Assembly (NCBI GenBank): GCA_964389675.1
Contig: CAYMEV010000017.1
Span: 18,280 to 82,279 of the forward strand
Reading direction: 5' to 3'
Origin: CAYMEV01 sp964389675 [NCBI: uncultured Candidatus Sumerlaeota bacterium]
Lineage (GTDB): Bacteria > CAYMEV01
DNA length: 64,000 nt
The notes below the pieces were generated by a model that saw only the letters and a list, made by a program, of their open reading frames with translations, had not been told where the DNA came from and searched no databases. Within the stretch, counting starts at the first letter, position 1. Each line of letters opens with the position of its first letter. Shown here in pieces: positions 36,080-45,253 of this stretch. The position numbers were made by a program, and so were the translations under genes.

Positions 36080-37291
36080 TTATGAAAAGATTATTGAAAA
36101 ATCCCCTATCTGGATCTCATCAAATCTTTCCAGCTCTTTCTCAAGATATTCCTGATTGTTGATAAGAATCATTTTTTCCCCGTTTGAACGTATATAATAG
36201 CTCATCCCCTCCAGATATATTGTCGCATATCTTAATGGAACATCAAATGACTCTGTCTGCACGGGGACGTCGCAGTCATTGCTTGAACCGATTATCATAG
36301 GCTCACCGGTTATAATAAGGGTTCTTGTCTTGACCCCCTTCTCTGTGATAACGATCTTCCCTCTTAAGACTGCCTGTGAGGTAATTAGTTTCTCCATGTC
36401 CTCAGAAGGTTTTTTCTCAGTTTTGCCTTCATCAGCCACTTTTTCTGATTTCTTTCTGTTCCTGGATCCTGCGTGCAGAGTCTCCAGGCTGAATATACTT
36501 ATTGATGACGAGGATTCGCCAATGTCCGGGTTATCAACATCTTCAACCCTCTTTTCAGAAGGAAGGATTATCTTCTTTTTATAAAGCTCTGTAAGGATCT
36601 TTAATGTTTCATATTCATTGAGGTATTTCGCCTCCTTGCATATATCCAGGACTGAACGGTTCCCGTTGACCTTTCCGAGGATCTTCCATTCAACATCTGT
36701 CAGGTCCAGCTTTTGGCTGTTGGGGTCAATATCCGGGTTTACCTGCAGTATTATATCCTCTTTGGGTGAATCTTTGTGTATCTCCTCCCATTCATCGCTC
36801 ATCCTGACTCCTTCCATCACAAGGGTCTGCGGATCAATATTGACAATTATAGCATGTTCCGGCAACCGGCCAAAATTAGAAAACTGAAATATGCCGTTTT
36901 TCCACCTGAAGAGTGAGTAAATAAGCTGAGAGATATTATCCTCGGCAGCTCCTTTTAATACGCGCTCATTCAGCAAATCCTTCTCCACCAGTATATCCCA
37001 TGGGGATTTGTATTTGTCCGGGTTCTGCTTCATGATCCTGTATCCCTTGTTGAGCATTTCACTTGATATAAAGTTGTTTTCAACCATGTATTTTGCAAGG
37101 CTGTCCCTGTAGTCACTGGAAATGGCAAATACAATTATGCCCTGGTGCATGAAAATCTGCCTCTTCTCTTCCTGGTTTTCAATGGTCAGGACGCCTGTCT
37201 TTCTTCCCAGATGCAAAAGCATAAGTATATCATATATGTTGAAATAGTCGAGGTTGCCTGATAGTGAAACTATGGCTCTTTTATCCTGCAT
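36080..37291 (-). CDS. PATAN (DUF4388) plus FHA-like protein
   Basis: A 403-residue cytoplasmic protein. Residues 6-115 match the PATAN/DUF4388 style (I-Y-D-I-L-M-L-L-H-L-G-R-K-T-G-V-L then F-M-H-Q-G-I-I-V-F-A), a domain found in signalling proteins linked to gliding and polarity. The middle 200 residues include a second helical domain. The last 95 residues look like an FHA domain (M-I-I-G-S-S-N-D-C-D-V-P) but lack the clear S-x-x-H phosphopeptide motif. Its partner is unknown; the kinase at 38731 is a natural candidate. It ends 21 bases from gpsA, which runs towards it. Confidence 0.7.
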   Translation of the reverse strand: MQDKRAIVSLSGNLDYFNIYDILMLLHLGRKTGVLTIENQEEKRQIFMHQGIIVFAISSDYRDSLAKYMVENNFISSEMLNKGYRIMKQNPDKYKSPWDILVEKDLLNERVLKGAAEDNISQLIYSLFRWKNGIFQFSNFGRLPEHAIIVNIDPQTLVMEGVRMSDEWEEIHKDSPKEDIILQVNPDIDPNSQKLDLTDVEWKILGKVNGNRSVLDICKEAKYLNEYETLKILTELYKKKIILPSEKRVEDVDNPDIGESSSSISIFSLETLHAGSRNRKKSEKVADEGKTEKKPSEDMEKLITSQAVLRGKIVITEKGVKTRTLIITGEPMIIGSSNDCDVPVQTESFDVPLRYATIYLEGMSYYIRSNGEKMILINNQEYLEKELERFDEIQIGDFSIIFS

Positions 37292-37336
37292 AATGAATAT
37301 TTATAATACCTCAGCTGCTTTAGGTCAATTAAATAA

Positions 37337-37978
37337 TTAAAAGCATTTTCTGTAGACCACCAGGCACCTTTGCAGTCCTGTACCTGGAATTCTGTAATCA
37401 TACCTTTTATGAAACATAAATGAACCGTACTTCTCTTTTATTTCAGCATCAACATTGGGGCCTTTCATAAAATATGCCATAGACCCATTATTAAGCAGAC
37501 TTTCCGCCCTGGAAAGCGTTTTTTCAATTTTCTCAACTGCCCTGGTTATAATTGAGGCACATTCTATCTTTGAGCCATTATTGACACTGTGAGGATATAC
37601 CTCAATATTCTCGAGTCCGACCTCTTTTATTGCTATATTAAGAAAATCTATCCTCTTTGACCTTTTTTCAGCAAGTATAATACTCTTTTCAGGAAAGATT
37701 ATTTTAAGAATTATGCCCGGAAAACCGGCACCGGAACCTATATCAAGCAAAGGGGCCCTGAAATTGATAAATCTTCCAATATAACAGCAGTCAATATAGT
37801 GTTTTTTAACGATGTTCTCGAAGTTAACAGTCCTTATAAGGTCATATTCAGAATTATATTTCCTTATAAGCCCATGGAAAAGGTAAAGTTTGCCAAGCCG
37901 GGCCTCCGGCAGGAAGATATCTGATCTTTTCAGCAGGCCATCAAGGTGTTTTTTTGTGTAAAGACTTTTCTCACCCAT
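37337..37978 (-). CDS. rsmG: 16S rRNA (guanine527-N7)-methyltransferase RsmG
   Basis: A 213-residue methyltransferase also known as GidB. The SAM-binding loop is L-L-D-I-G-S-G-A-G-F-P-G near residue 78; I-L-A-E-K-R-S-K-R-I-D-F-L and the I-I-T-R-A-V motif follow. It methylates G527 of 16S rRNA. The start at 37978 overlaps the end of the aldolase-like gene (ATGGGTGA), a usual coupling arrangement; an upstream in-frame ATG at 38023 would add 15 residues inside that gene. Confidence 0.93.
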   Translation of the reverse strand: MGEKSLYTKKHLDGLLKRSDIFLPEARLGKLYLFHGLIRKYNSEYDLIRTVNFENIVKKHYIDCCYIGRFINFRAPLLDIGSGAGFPGIILKIIFPEKSIILAEKRSKRIDFLNIAIKEVGLENIEVYPHSVNNGSKIECASIITRAVEKIEKTLSRAESLLNNGSMAYFMKGPNVDAEIKEKYGSFMFHKRYDYRIPGTGLQRCLVVYRKCF

Positions 37979-38591
37979 CTTTTCTGCAAATATCCAGCAA
38001 AGCATCAATATCCTGTTTACCAAGCTTTTTCACTTCCGGCTCATTTCTCAGCATGTATACAGCTTTTGCCAGATGCTCAGCAGATTCTACCCTGCTGAAT
38101 GCCTTTACAATATCATCTCCTACAGCGGTAAGTCCATTATTTGCCATAATTAAAACATCCGATTTCTTAACGGCCGCAGCTGCTGCATCAGCAAGCTCAA
38201 CCGATGAAGGCAGATAATAATCTATCCTGGCAGGAATCCCTATATTTATTATTGCTTCAGCAAAGAGTGCAAATTCAGAGAGGTCTAATGGCAAGACCCC
38301 TATTAATGAAGAATAGAAACAGTGAGCATGTACTATAGAAGATATATCATCTCTGGCATTATAAATTTCAATATGCATTCTGAATTCCGAGGACGGGGGT
38401 ATATTATTGATAATATTGCCCTCCCTGTCAATAATGGATATATCCTCAGGCCTTAACTGTGCCTTGAACATACCCCTGGGCGTTATATAGATAAGGTTAT
38501 CGCTTAAAATGCTGATATTACCGGACATTGACAGGTTAAGTCCATTTTCATAAAGAAGCTTTGCATACTTGACTATCTTGGCTTTTATCAT
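37971..38591 (-). CDS. Class II aldolase/adducin-family protein with an altered zinc site
   Basis: A 206-residue protein resembling fuculose-1-phosphate/ribulose-5-phosphate class II aldolases: S-G-N-I-S near residue 23, I-T-P-R-G near 36, catalytic glutamate in S-S-E-F (69) and V-H-A-H with two zinc histidines (88 and 90). The third zinc ligand, normally in N-H-G, is asparagine here (A-N-N-G, residue 152). It could bind metal weakly, use another ligand or have lost catalysis. It overlaps rsmG by 8 bases and heads that minus-strand unit. Confidence 0.8.
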   Translation of the reverse strand: MIKAKIVKYAKLLYENGLNLSMSGNISILSDNLIYITPRGMFKAQLRPEDISIIDREGNIINNIPPSSEFRMHIEIYNARDDISSIVHAHCFYSSLIGVLPLDLSEFALFAEAIINIGIPARIDYYLPSSVELADAAAAAVKKSDVLIMANNGLTAVGDDIVKAFSRVESAEHLAKAVYMLRNEPEVKKLGKQDIDALLDICRKDG

Positions 38592-38694
38592 CTGATATAT
38601 TATCCTTTCATATTTAATTTCTTATAAACCCAGCAATAAAATATCTTAAGAACTCTCTAAATATCCTGAAGAATTATACTGATGATTTATTAAG

Positions 38695-38723
38695 TTGTAA
38701 ATTGAAAACATTTATTCTATAAT
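38695..38723 (+). promoter_or_regulatory. Promoter giving a leaderless kinase transcript
   Basis: TTGTAA, 17 bases, TATAAT. The predicted transcription start falls at about 38730, next to the kinase ATG at 38731, and no ribosome binding site precedes that ATG. Confidence 0.6.
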
Positions 38724-38730
38724 AATTGCC

Positions 38731-41700
38731 ATGATAGGCATAATAATACAGGACCGCTATGAGATTTTAGAAAAAGTTGGAGTCGGCGGCATGGGAGCCG
38801 TTTACAAGGCAAAAGACCTGCCGACAGGCGAAATCTTTGCTCTGAAAATGATTTACAAACCCCAGGATGTAGAACTTAAGCGCTTTAACAGGGAATTTTT
38901 CGTAATGTCAAATATATATCATCCTAATATAGTCCAGGTCGTTAATCATGGCCAGCATAGCGATTACCACTTTATTATAATGGAATTCATCGAGGGGGAC
39001 AGTCTAAAGAAGTATTTTACCATGCAGAAGGAAGCCCTAATGCAGAGCCACGAAAACTATTATGAATCCTACCTTGAATCGGTGCTTCACATATTCATGC
39101 AGATATCCTCCTCATTAAGCTATATACACTCACTGGATATTATTCACAGGGACCTGAAACCAACAAACATAATAATCACACCAAACAATATCTCCAAACT
39201 TATGGACTTCGGCCTGTCAAAAAGAGTAGGAATCTCCTCAGGAGAGTTTACATTAGGTGGTGCAATCACCGGCACTGTATCATATATGTCCCCTGAACAG
39301 AGCTCTGGAACAAAAATCGATATAAGGTCTGATTTTTATTCCTTTGGTGTGATTCTTTTTGAAGTCCTGACAGACCAGAAACCTTTTACAAGCGATAATC
39401 CCATTGAAATCCTTATGAAACACATTAATGAAAAGCCGCCGGCACCATCCAGCATTGAACCAAAAATACCAGAGGATCTGGACCGGATAATATTCAAGCT
39501 TCTGGAAAAAGACCCTATTGACAGGTATCAGTCTGCAGATGATATCCTGGAGGACCTCCTGAAAATAGGAATATTGAAGCCAACCATATTTCTTGAATCA
39601 GAAGCTGCAAAGGAAAAGATACAGACCAGGCTTTTCGAGCCTGCATTTATTGGAAGGGCAGATGAGCTAAAAAAGTTCAAGGAGTTAACCTCCGAGGATA
39701 ACAGATTTAAATCCTTTGTTCTGTTTATTGAAGGAATGCCTGGTATTGGCAAGCTCAGGCTGATGTCAGAATATGAGAATATAGCTAAAAGGCTTGGCTA
39801 TCTCTGTCTTTCAGGCAGGTATTTTCCTGAGCATAAGGGATCTTTCCAGGCATTTGAGGATATATTTGAAAATATTATATATTTCATGGAAAAGGGAAAT
39901 ATCAAGATAGGAGAGAACAAAATAGAGGAGATCTATTCTTTCTTTTCCAGATTCATTCCCAACATGAAGCTCATGGGTGATGATTTTATTACAGGCGTTA
40001 TTGGAAGCATGTTTCATAATCTTCCGCAGGATATGGATATAAATATCCAGTTCAAGAAGCTGTTCGATATCCTTTGCTTCATATCCCAGAATAACCCGGT
40101 AATATTCTTCCTTTCCAACTATGAATATGCAAACACCTTTAATAAAAAACTGCTTCATTATCTTATAACAAACACAGTAAAAAAATACGATACTATACCT
40201 ATATCCTTTGTAATAAGCTATAATGACAGGCTTTTAAAGCTTACGAACCTTTTTGATCAGGATGAACTGGATACATCTCAGGATTATTTTGCCAGGCAGA
40301 ATCTTAAAGGCCTTTCCTTAGAAGACACACAAGGCTTTGTTTCTCAAATGATAGGTGTATCAAAGGTTCCGGACATTTTTGTAAGCAGAATATATGAAGA
40401 TACTGCCGGGTGCCCTCTTCATATATCTGAATCGATGAAATTCCTTACCGAGCAGAGCATACTTTATAAGCGCAGGAATAAATGGCTTATCAATGTCGAG
40501 AGCAGGGACCTGCCCCTGGAAGACCTTGCGAGCAAGAAAGCTCTGAACATACCAATAAATGTTGATGAGATTTATAAAAAGAGGATAGTGCAGCTTGAGC
40601 CCGTTGCAAAGGATATACTAACCCTGATGTCCTTCTTTGTTGACAGGATCGAGCTTGATGTGCTGCTTATTATATCATCCTATACCAGGGATGAGACCCT
40701 GTCCGGAATAGATATGCTTCTTAAACGAAACCTTCTCATTGAAGACCGTGAGGGCAAGCACTTTTATCTTAATCCCTTAAAGCTAAAAAATATTATTCTA
40801 TCGTCTGTACCCCCTGATGAAAGGTCAGGATTATATCTTAAGATTGCACAAACCTACGAAGACATGTACAAAGATAATCTCAGCCCTATATATACACAGC
40901 TTGCATATCTTTATGAAAAGGCCGGAGAGTATAACAAGGCATTCTATTTCTTTATCAAGGCCGGGGAAAACGCCAAGGATCTTTATTTTTACGAGCAGGC
41001 GATAGATCTGATATCCAAGGCTATTGACATAGCGAAGAGCCAGGAAGGTGAGGATTTTTTTGATATTGGTCTGATCAGGTCCTATGTTGCAAATGGAGAA
41101 ATTGAAGAAACAAGGGGCAATACAAAAAATGCAAAAACATATTATGAGAAGGCCTATGGGATTGCCAAAAAGAAGAACAGGATATTAGACAAGGCAAAGA
41201 TCCTGCAGCACCTCGGATGGCTCTATTACCAGACAGGGAAGAATGATATTGCTAAAAAATTCTTTGTTAAAAGCAGGGAATTGTTCACCCTCAAGGATGA
41301 CAAGGTCGGGATAGCATCATCCATGAACAGGATAGCCCTTACAGAGCTTAAAAACGGAAGGCTGAAAGATGCCCTGAGAATTTTTCTGGAAGCTCTTATA
41401 TATGAAAAAGAGGTTAATAATAAGATCTGGATTGCCAAGAACCTGAACAATATAGGGCATATATACACCAGGCTTGGCAACTACAAGCTTTCAATAAAGT
41501 ATCTGGCTGAAGCAATGAGAATACTGGAGAATATAAACAATAAGATAGATCTTTTCAGATGCCTTTCCAATCTTGCACTCAGCTACTTTTACCTTGGAAA
41601 GATAAACGATTCACTGCAGGCCAACGAGAGGAGCCTGCTTGTTGCAAGGCAGATTGACTATAAACAGGGTATAGGGCAGGGTCTCAACAATACTTCAGTA

Positions 41701-42465
41701 ATACTGAGGCACATGGGTATTTATGACAGAAGCCTGGATAATATAGATTCATCCATTGAATTAAGGCAGAATATAAAGGACAAAAGGGGAACCGCCATAG
41801 GCTTTCTAAACAAGGGGCTGCTTCTCTTCGATATCGGGAATATGGAAGAGGCAGAGCAGTATATTAGAAAAGCAATGGAATTCGATGATGATTTTGGCCT
41901 CAAAGACACTTTTATAGATGGCTATTACTATCTTGCTAAAATATCCCATCATCAGGAAAAAATGATAGATGCATCTGATTATCTTCAAAAATCACTTGAA
42001 TTGGCCCGCAGGGACAAGGATTATTACAGATTCATAGAATCTGCTGTTTTTCTGAGTTATATTGAAGAAAACGAGAAAAGCAACGAGGATCTGATAATAA
42101 ACCTGCTTAATCTGAAGAAAAAGGCCCTTAAATTTGGTTTCAATCTGCTGATAGCAAGGATTAACAGCAGGATTGCTGAACTGATGCTTAAAAACAATAA
42201 CTATGATGATGCCCTGCACTATATAGAAGCTGCAATCCCGATTTTTGAAGAGATCCAGTGCAGGCCATTCCTGGTAGAGATATTTACCCTTGCAGGCGAG
42301 TTTCTGACAAAGACCGGACAGAACGAAAAGGCCTCAAACTTCTTTCAGAAAGCTCTGCAATATGCTGAAGAGATACAGTCCGGGGTCCCTTTGCAGTATG
42401 TGTCGAATTTTATTGTCAAAAAAGAGATAACCTATCTTTACAAAATACTATCAGAGCTTTATTAG
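38731..42465 (+). CDS. Ser/Thr protein kinase with AAA and TPR regions
   Basis: A 1244-residue cytoplasmic protein. The kinase domain (about 10-280) is complete: G-V-G-G-M-G-A-V glycine loop, lysine 39 in A-L-K-M, H-R-D-L-K-P-T-N and D-F-G-L-S. An ATPase-like region follows, but its Walker A, G-M-P-G-I-G-K-L near residue 333, has leucine where S/T should be, so ATP hydrolysis there is doubtful. About twelve TPR units fill residues 720-1240. The overall plan parallels the cyclase protein at 15222, with a kinase in place of cyclase domains. Possible targets are the FHA proteins at 36080 and 42858. Confidence 0.9.
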   Translation: MIGIIIQDRYEILEKVGVGGMGAVYKAKDLPTGEIFALKMIYKPQDVELKRFNREFFVMSNIYHPNIVQVVNHGQHSDYHFIIMEFIEGDSLKKYFTMQKEALMQSHENYYESYLESVLHIFMQISSSLSYIHSLDIIHRDLKPTNIIITPNNISKLMDFGLSKRVGISSGEFTLGGAITGTVSYMSPEQSSGTKIDIRSDFYSFGVILFEVLTDQKPFTSDNPIEILMKHINEKPPAPSSIEPKIPEDLDRIIFKLLEKDPIDRYQSADDILEDLLKIGILKPTIFLESEAAKEKIQTRLFEPAFIGRADELKKFKELTSEDNRFKSFVLFIEGMPGIGKLRLMSEYENIAKRLGYLCLSGRYFPEHKGSFQAFEDIFENIIYFMEKGNIKIGENKIEEIYSFFSRFIPNMKLMGDDFITGVIGSMFHNLPQDMDINIQFKKLFDILCFISQNNPVIFFLSNYEYANTFNKKLLHYLITNTVKKYDTIPISFVISYNDRLLKLTNLFDQDELDTSQDYFARQNLKGLSLEDTQGFVSQMIGVSKVPDIFVSRIYEDTAGCPLHISESMKFLTEQSILYKRRNKWLINVESRDLPLEDLASKKALNIPINVDEIYKKRIVQLEPVAKDILTLMSFFVDRIELDVLLIISSYTRDETLSGIDMLLKRNLLIEDREGKHFYLNPLKLKNIILSSVPPDERSGLYLKIAQTYEDMYKDNLSPIYTQLAYLYEKAGEYNKAFYFFIKAGENAKDLYFYEQAIDLISKAIDIAKSQEGEDFFDIGLIRSYVANGEIEETRGNTKNAKTYYEKAYGIAKKKNRILDKAKILQHLGWLYYQTGKNDIAKKFFVKSRELFTLKDDKVGIASSMNRIALTELKNGRLKDALRIFLEALIYEKEVNNKIWIAKNLNNIGHIYTRLGNYKLSIKYLAEAMRILENINNKIDLFRCLSNLALSYFYLGKINDSLQANERSLLVARQIDYKQGIGQGLNNTSVILRHMGIYDRSLDNIDSSIELRQNIKDKRGTAIGFLNKGLLLFDIGNMEEAEQYIRKAMEFDDDFGLKDTFIDGYYYLAKISHHQEKMIDASDYLQKSLELARRDKDYYRFIESAVFLSYIEENEKSNEDLIINLLNLKKKALKFGFNLLIARINSRIAELMLKNNNYDDALHYIEAAIPIFEEIQCRPFLVEIFTLAGEFLTKTGQNEKASNFFQKALQYAEEIQSGVPLQYVSNFIVKKEITYLYKILSELY

Positions 42466-42473
42466 GCTTTTGT

Positions 42474-42764
42474 CTAACTTAAAACCTTATCAAGCATATC
42501 CAGAGTATCTGATGAAAACTTCAGCGTGAAGGCAATAAGCTCATAATCCGCTTTAGTCCTGCTGTCCTTTTCACCTTTAATCCTGCTTGTAAGATAACTG
42601 CTGAAAGCATTGAGCTCTTTTATGATTGCAGGGATCTTACCTGACTTTATGGAGCTGTTTATTACAGGATATAGTGCTTCAAGATCAAAAAAGAGTTCAT
42701 CTTTAGGATCCTGGGAGGGGCTTTGAAACCTTGAAACATTAAAAGATTTCAGATCTTCATCCAT
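42474..42764 (-). CDS. Small helical protein of unknown function
   Basis: A protein of 96 residues, mostly charged and helix-prone, with no signal peptide, membrane segment or motif that I recognise. It converges on the kinase gene with an 8-base gap and shares a bidirectional promoter region with the FHA-IPT gene. GAGG six bases upstream favours the ATG at 42764; ATG 42770 or GTG 42776 would lengthen it by up to four residues. Coding is supported by its steady frame between two firmly placed genes. Confidence 0.6.
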   Translation of the reverse strand: MDEDLKSFNVSRFQSPSQDPKDELFFDLEALYPVINSSIKSGKIPAIIKELNAFSSYLTSRIKGEKDSRTKADYELIAFTLKFSSDTLDMLDKVLS

Positions 42765-42800
42765 ATGCATCCTCACAAAAAACTTTTTATTTATTTTCTG

Positions 42801-42814
42801 ATATAATATTATAT
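42801..42814. promoter_or_regulatory. Back-to-back -10 elements in a palindrome
   Basis: ATATAATATTATAT is a perfect palindrome giving TATAAT on each strand (plus 42802-42807, minus 42808-42813) between two divergent genes. No good -35 was seen for either. Confidence 0.4.
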
Positions 42815-42857
42815 ATTAAAAAGCATATAAAGAAAATACTTTTGTTTGGTGGAAAAG

Positions 42858-44888
42858 ATGGAAAGCAGTTCAAAAAGCATCAAGAAGATAAGCATAACAA
42901 AGCGCCCTTATCTGGTTATAAGAACCTCTGGCCAGGAAAAGCAGATTATACTTGAAAAAAGCAAATATACCCTGGGAAGGGAAAACGCTGACATAATTAT
43001 TGATAAAAAGAGTGTATCAAGGAAGCATGCCGAGCTTTCTGAAAACTGGGGAGGGTATGTACTTATTGACAGGAAAAGCAATAATGGTACATTTGTGAAT
43101 AATAAGCAGATAACCAGCGACCATCAGCTCAGGGATAATGACAAAATCAGACTTGGGCAGATCAATGACCCTGATCCAGTGGTCATGATATTCTATAATC
43201 CGCTATCTGCAGATTTTGGCAGTAACGGGGAAAATACAGCCAAAGAGGGATCTTCTGAAATTTCCCCTGAGTCTGAAAAGAACCTTAAAAGCCCTAAAGC
43301 CTTAAAGGAAATAAAGGATATCAATGCCCCGATAAAACAGAGATCATTCCTGCCTGCAAATCCGCTGTATAGAATTGTAATGATTGCAGGAATCCTGTTT
43401 CTTGCCATAGGCCTGTACTTTATCATAAAGACACTCATCATCCCTGATGCATTCAATATGAAAATCTCTGTAATAAATCCAAAAGCCCAGCATCCAGGAG
43501 GAAACATAAAGATCATGGGCAATAATTTCTTCCCTGATAAATCAAAATATACTATTAAATTTTCCGGTTCAGAGGGCATAATACTAAATGTAACTCAAAA
43601 GGAGATATTTGCACAGATACCCAAAAAAACCGACCCTGGAGAAGTTGTCCCTGAATTATTCTATGAAGGGCATTTATTAAAAACACCTGAAATCACTGTA
43701 CTTGAAAATCCTACGATCATATCTGTCGAACCGGATATTCTATACTGCGGAGAAGAATTAACAATAAGGGGAAAAAGCTTTTCCTCCCAGATGGATGAGA
43801 ATTCTGTATGCATAGGCGATAAAGATGCCAGGATGGTTTCAGCATCCCATAAGGAAATCAGCGCTGTGCTGCCTGAGTTTGAGGACATTAAACCAGGAGA
43901 AGAGATGAATGCTGTTCTCTTTGTAAAGAGCAATCTCCTGACATCAAACAGCATTGATATTAAGATCAGGAAAAGGCCTGTCATATATATCAGTCATGAT
44001 TTCTTTCCTGAGAATATCAAAGACCGCTATATCCTGATAAGAAACCAGTACATAGGTCTTTTCGCCCTGGACAGCAAAGGTAAGTTCAGCACAAGAGAGG
44101 ATAGAACAGGCAGCATCTGCGATAATCTGAACAGCTTTTTCAGCCAGGAAAACAGGAATATAGACATAGGCTATATGAATGACAGCATTAATCTGATAAC
44201 AGACAATATCATCGTATACAGCATACGTATAAACAGTGAAGACATTCAGCTTTACAAGGAACTTAACCCTGATGCCATGCTTGACTCTGTAAAGCTTGCA
44301 AAATGGATTGCCGCTGTACTGAAGGATTACATAAATGTCACAGTCCATAATAAGCCCCCAGAATATACGGTTTTATCTTCATACGGCGGGAGGGTCCTCG
44401 ATTACATATATGATAACTTCAATAAAAGATCCGGTGATTTCAAGGGTATTACTGAAAATTACATAAGCTCTCTCAAACCTGATTACCTTAAATACCTCAA
44501 GGAAATTGGAATAAAGATCCCTGAAAACTATTGCGATATATCAGGGAGTTATACTGGCAGGGCAGCTGATAATTTGATAAGCAGGCCCATCAGCACAGGC
44601 TATATCTCAATAGTACTTAATATTCAGCCTGCAGGCAATAAAATCATTATATCCCACAAGATGTCCCTTGAAAAGACTGAAGATTCCGGTGTTTTTTCCC
44701 AGGAGGCCACAAGGAACATAGGGACATTCAGGATCCATGACCTTGATGTTTTTGAACCATATGTCTCTTTTTCAATAAACCTGGAAGGCTCTTCTGTAAG
44801 GTTTAACGGTACAATCATGGATAATGGCATACAGGGCACTTTTGCAAGATCAAACAAGCAGACAGGAAAATTTGTTGTAAAAAAATAA
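42858..44888 (+). CDS. FHA-TM-IPT/TIG domain protein
   Basis: A 676-residue protein anchored in the inner membrane. The cytoplasmic FHA domain (about 20-115) keeps the phosphothreonine-binding residues: L-G-R-E, S-V-S-R-K-H-A and N-N-G-T-F-V-N. One membrane segment (about 175-198) follows. Outside are two IPT/TIG-type beta domains (about 205-370; S-V-E-P-D-I-L-Y-C-G-E-E-L-T-I-R-G) and a C-terminal region of 300 residues that I do not recognise. It could carry a phosphorylation signal across the membrane, perhaps from the kinase upstream. ATG at 42858 is preferred because GGTGG precedes it. Confidence 0.78.
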   Translation: MESSSKSIKKISITKRPYLVIRTSGQEKQIILEKSKYTLGRENADIIIDKKSVSRKHAELSENWGGYVLIDRKSNNGTFVNNKQITSDHQLRDNDKIRLGQINDPDPVVMIFYNPLSADFGSNGENTAKEGSSEISPESEKNLKSPKALKEIKDINAPIKQRSFLPANPLYRIVMIAGILFLAIGLYFIIKTLIIPDAFNMKISVINPKAQHPGGNIKIMGNNFFPDKSKYTIKFSGSEGIILNVTQKEIFAQIPKKTDPGEVVPELFYEGHLLKTPEITVLENPTIISVEPDILYCGEELTIRGKSFSSQMDENSVCIGDKDARMVSASHKEISAVLPEFEDIKPGEEMNAVLFVKSNLLTSNSIDIKIRKRPVIYISHDFFPENIKDRYILIRNQYIGLFALDSKGKFSTREDRTGSICDNLNSFFSQENRNIDIGYMNDSINLITDNIIVYSIRINSEDIQLYKELNPDAMLDSVKLAKWIAAVLKDYINVTVHNKPPEYTVLSSYGGRVLDYIYDNFNKRSGDFKGITENYISSLKPDYLKYLKEIGIKIPENYCDISGSYTGRAADNLISRPISTGYISIVLNIQPAGNKIIISHKMSLEKTEDSGVFSQEATRNIGTFRIHDLDVFEPYVSFSINLEGSSVRFNGTIMDNGIQGTFARSNKQTGKFVVKK

Positions 44889-44917
44889 TTGACAAATATT
44901 TCTATTTGATAAGAATA
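44889..44917 (+). promoter_or_regulatory. Promoter of the riboswitch-btuB unit
   Basis: TTGACA begins directly after the stop codon of the FHA-IPT gene; a weak -10 (AAGAAT after 16 bases) follows. The 44889-45253 gap is filled by this promoter, the riboswitch and its repeats. Confidence 0.5.
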
Positions 44918-44929
44918 GAAAATATAAAA

Positions 44930-45060
44930 AAGGGAAGACGGTGCAAATCCGTCACGGCCCCGCCGCTGTAAGCGAGGACGAAAGCTGCATAAAGCCACTG
45001 GGTCAAGCCCGGGAAGGCGCAGTAATTAGGATGATCCGCAAGTCAGAATACCTTCTGTCA
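44930..45060 (+). ncRNA. Cobalamin riboswitch
   Basis: The conserved core is easily read: GGTGCAAATCCGTCACGG, CCCCGCCGCTGTAAGC, GAGGACGAAAGC, AAGCCACTGGG, GGGAAGGCGCAG, AGGATGATCCGCAAGTCAG and the B12 box ending AATACC. It lies in the leader of a BtuB-like receptor, the classic setting in which adenosylcobalamin shuts off B12 uptake genes. Boundaries are approximate. Confidence 0.95.
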
Positions 45061-45101
45061 AATACTTCTTCGAGGGAGGAAGCTGATAATGGATATCATA
45101 T

Positions 45102-45219
45102 CCCGACTTTCACCCTGGGAGGCCGGGTTTTTTTATTTTTAAAGACAATTAAAAAAACCTGGGAAGTCGGGTTTTTTTATTAAAGACAATTAAAAAAACC
45201 TGGGAGGCCATGTTTTTTT
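45102..45219 (+). repeat. Tandem terminator-like repeats after the cobalamin riboswitch
   Basis: Three copies of a unit CCTGGGAGGCCGGGTTTTTTT with the linker AAAGACAATTAAAAAA start at 45114, 45158 and 45199 (period 44 then 41). A single upstream arm CCCGACTT (45102-45109) pairs perfectly with AAGTCGGG of copy 2 (45164-45171) and with one mismatch with GCCGGG of copy 1; each is followed by seven T. Copy 3 is degenerate (GGCCATG before its T-run). Confidence 0.75.
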
Positions 45220-45253
45220 GTTTTAGATAAAAATTAATAAAGGAGTTTTTCCA

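Noticed and set aside
45114-45219. Repeats resembling a short CRISPR array
   Set aside because: Units are adjacent with similar linkers rather than unique spacers, contain T-runs and lie in a riboswitch leader; no cas genes.
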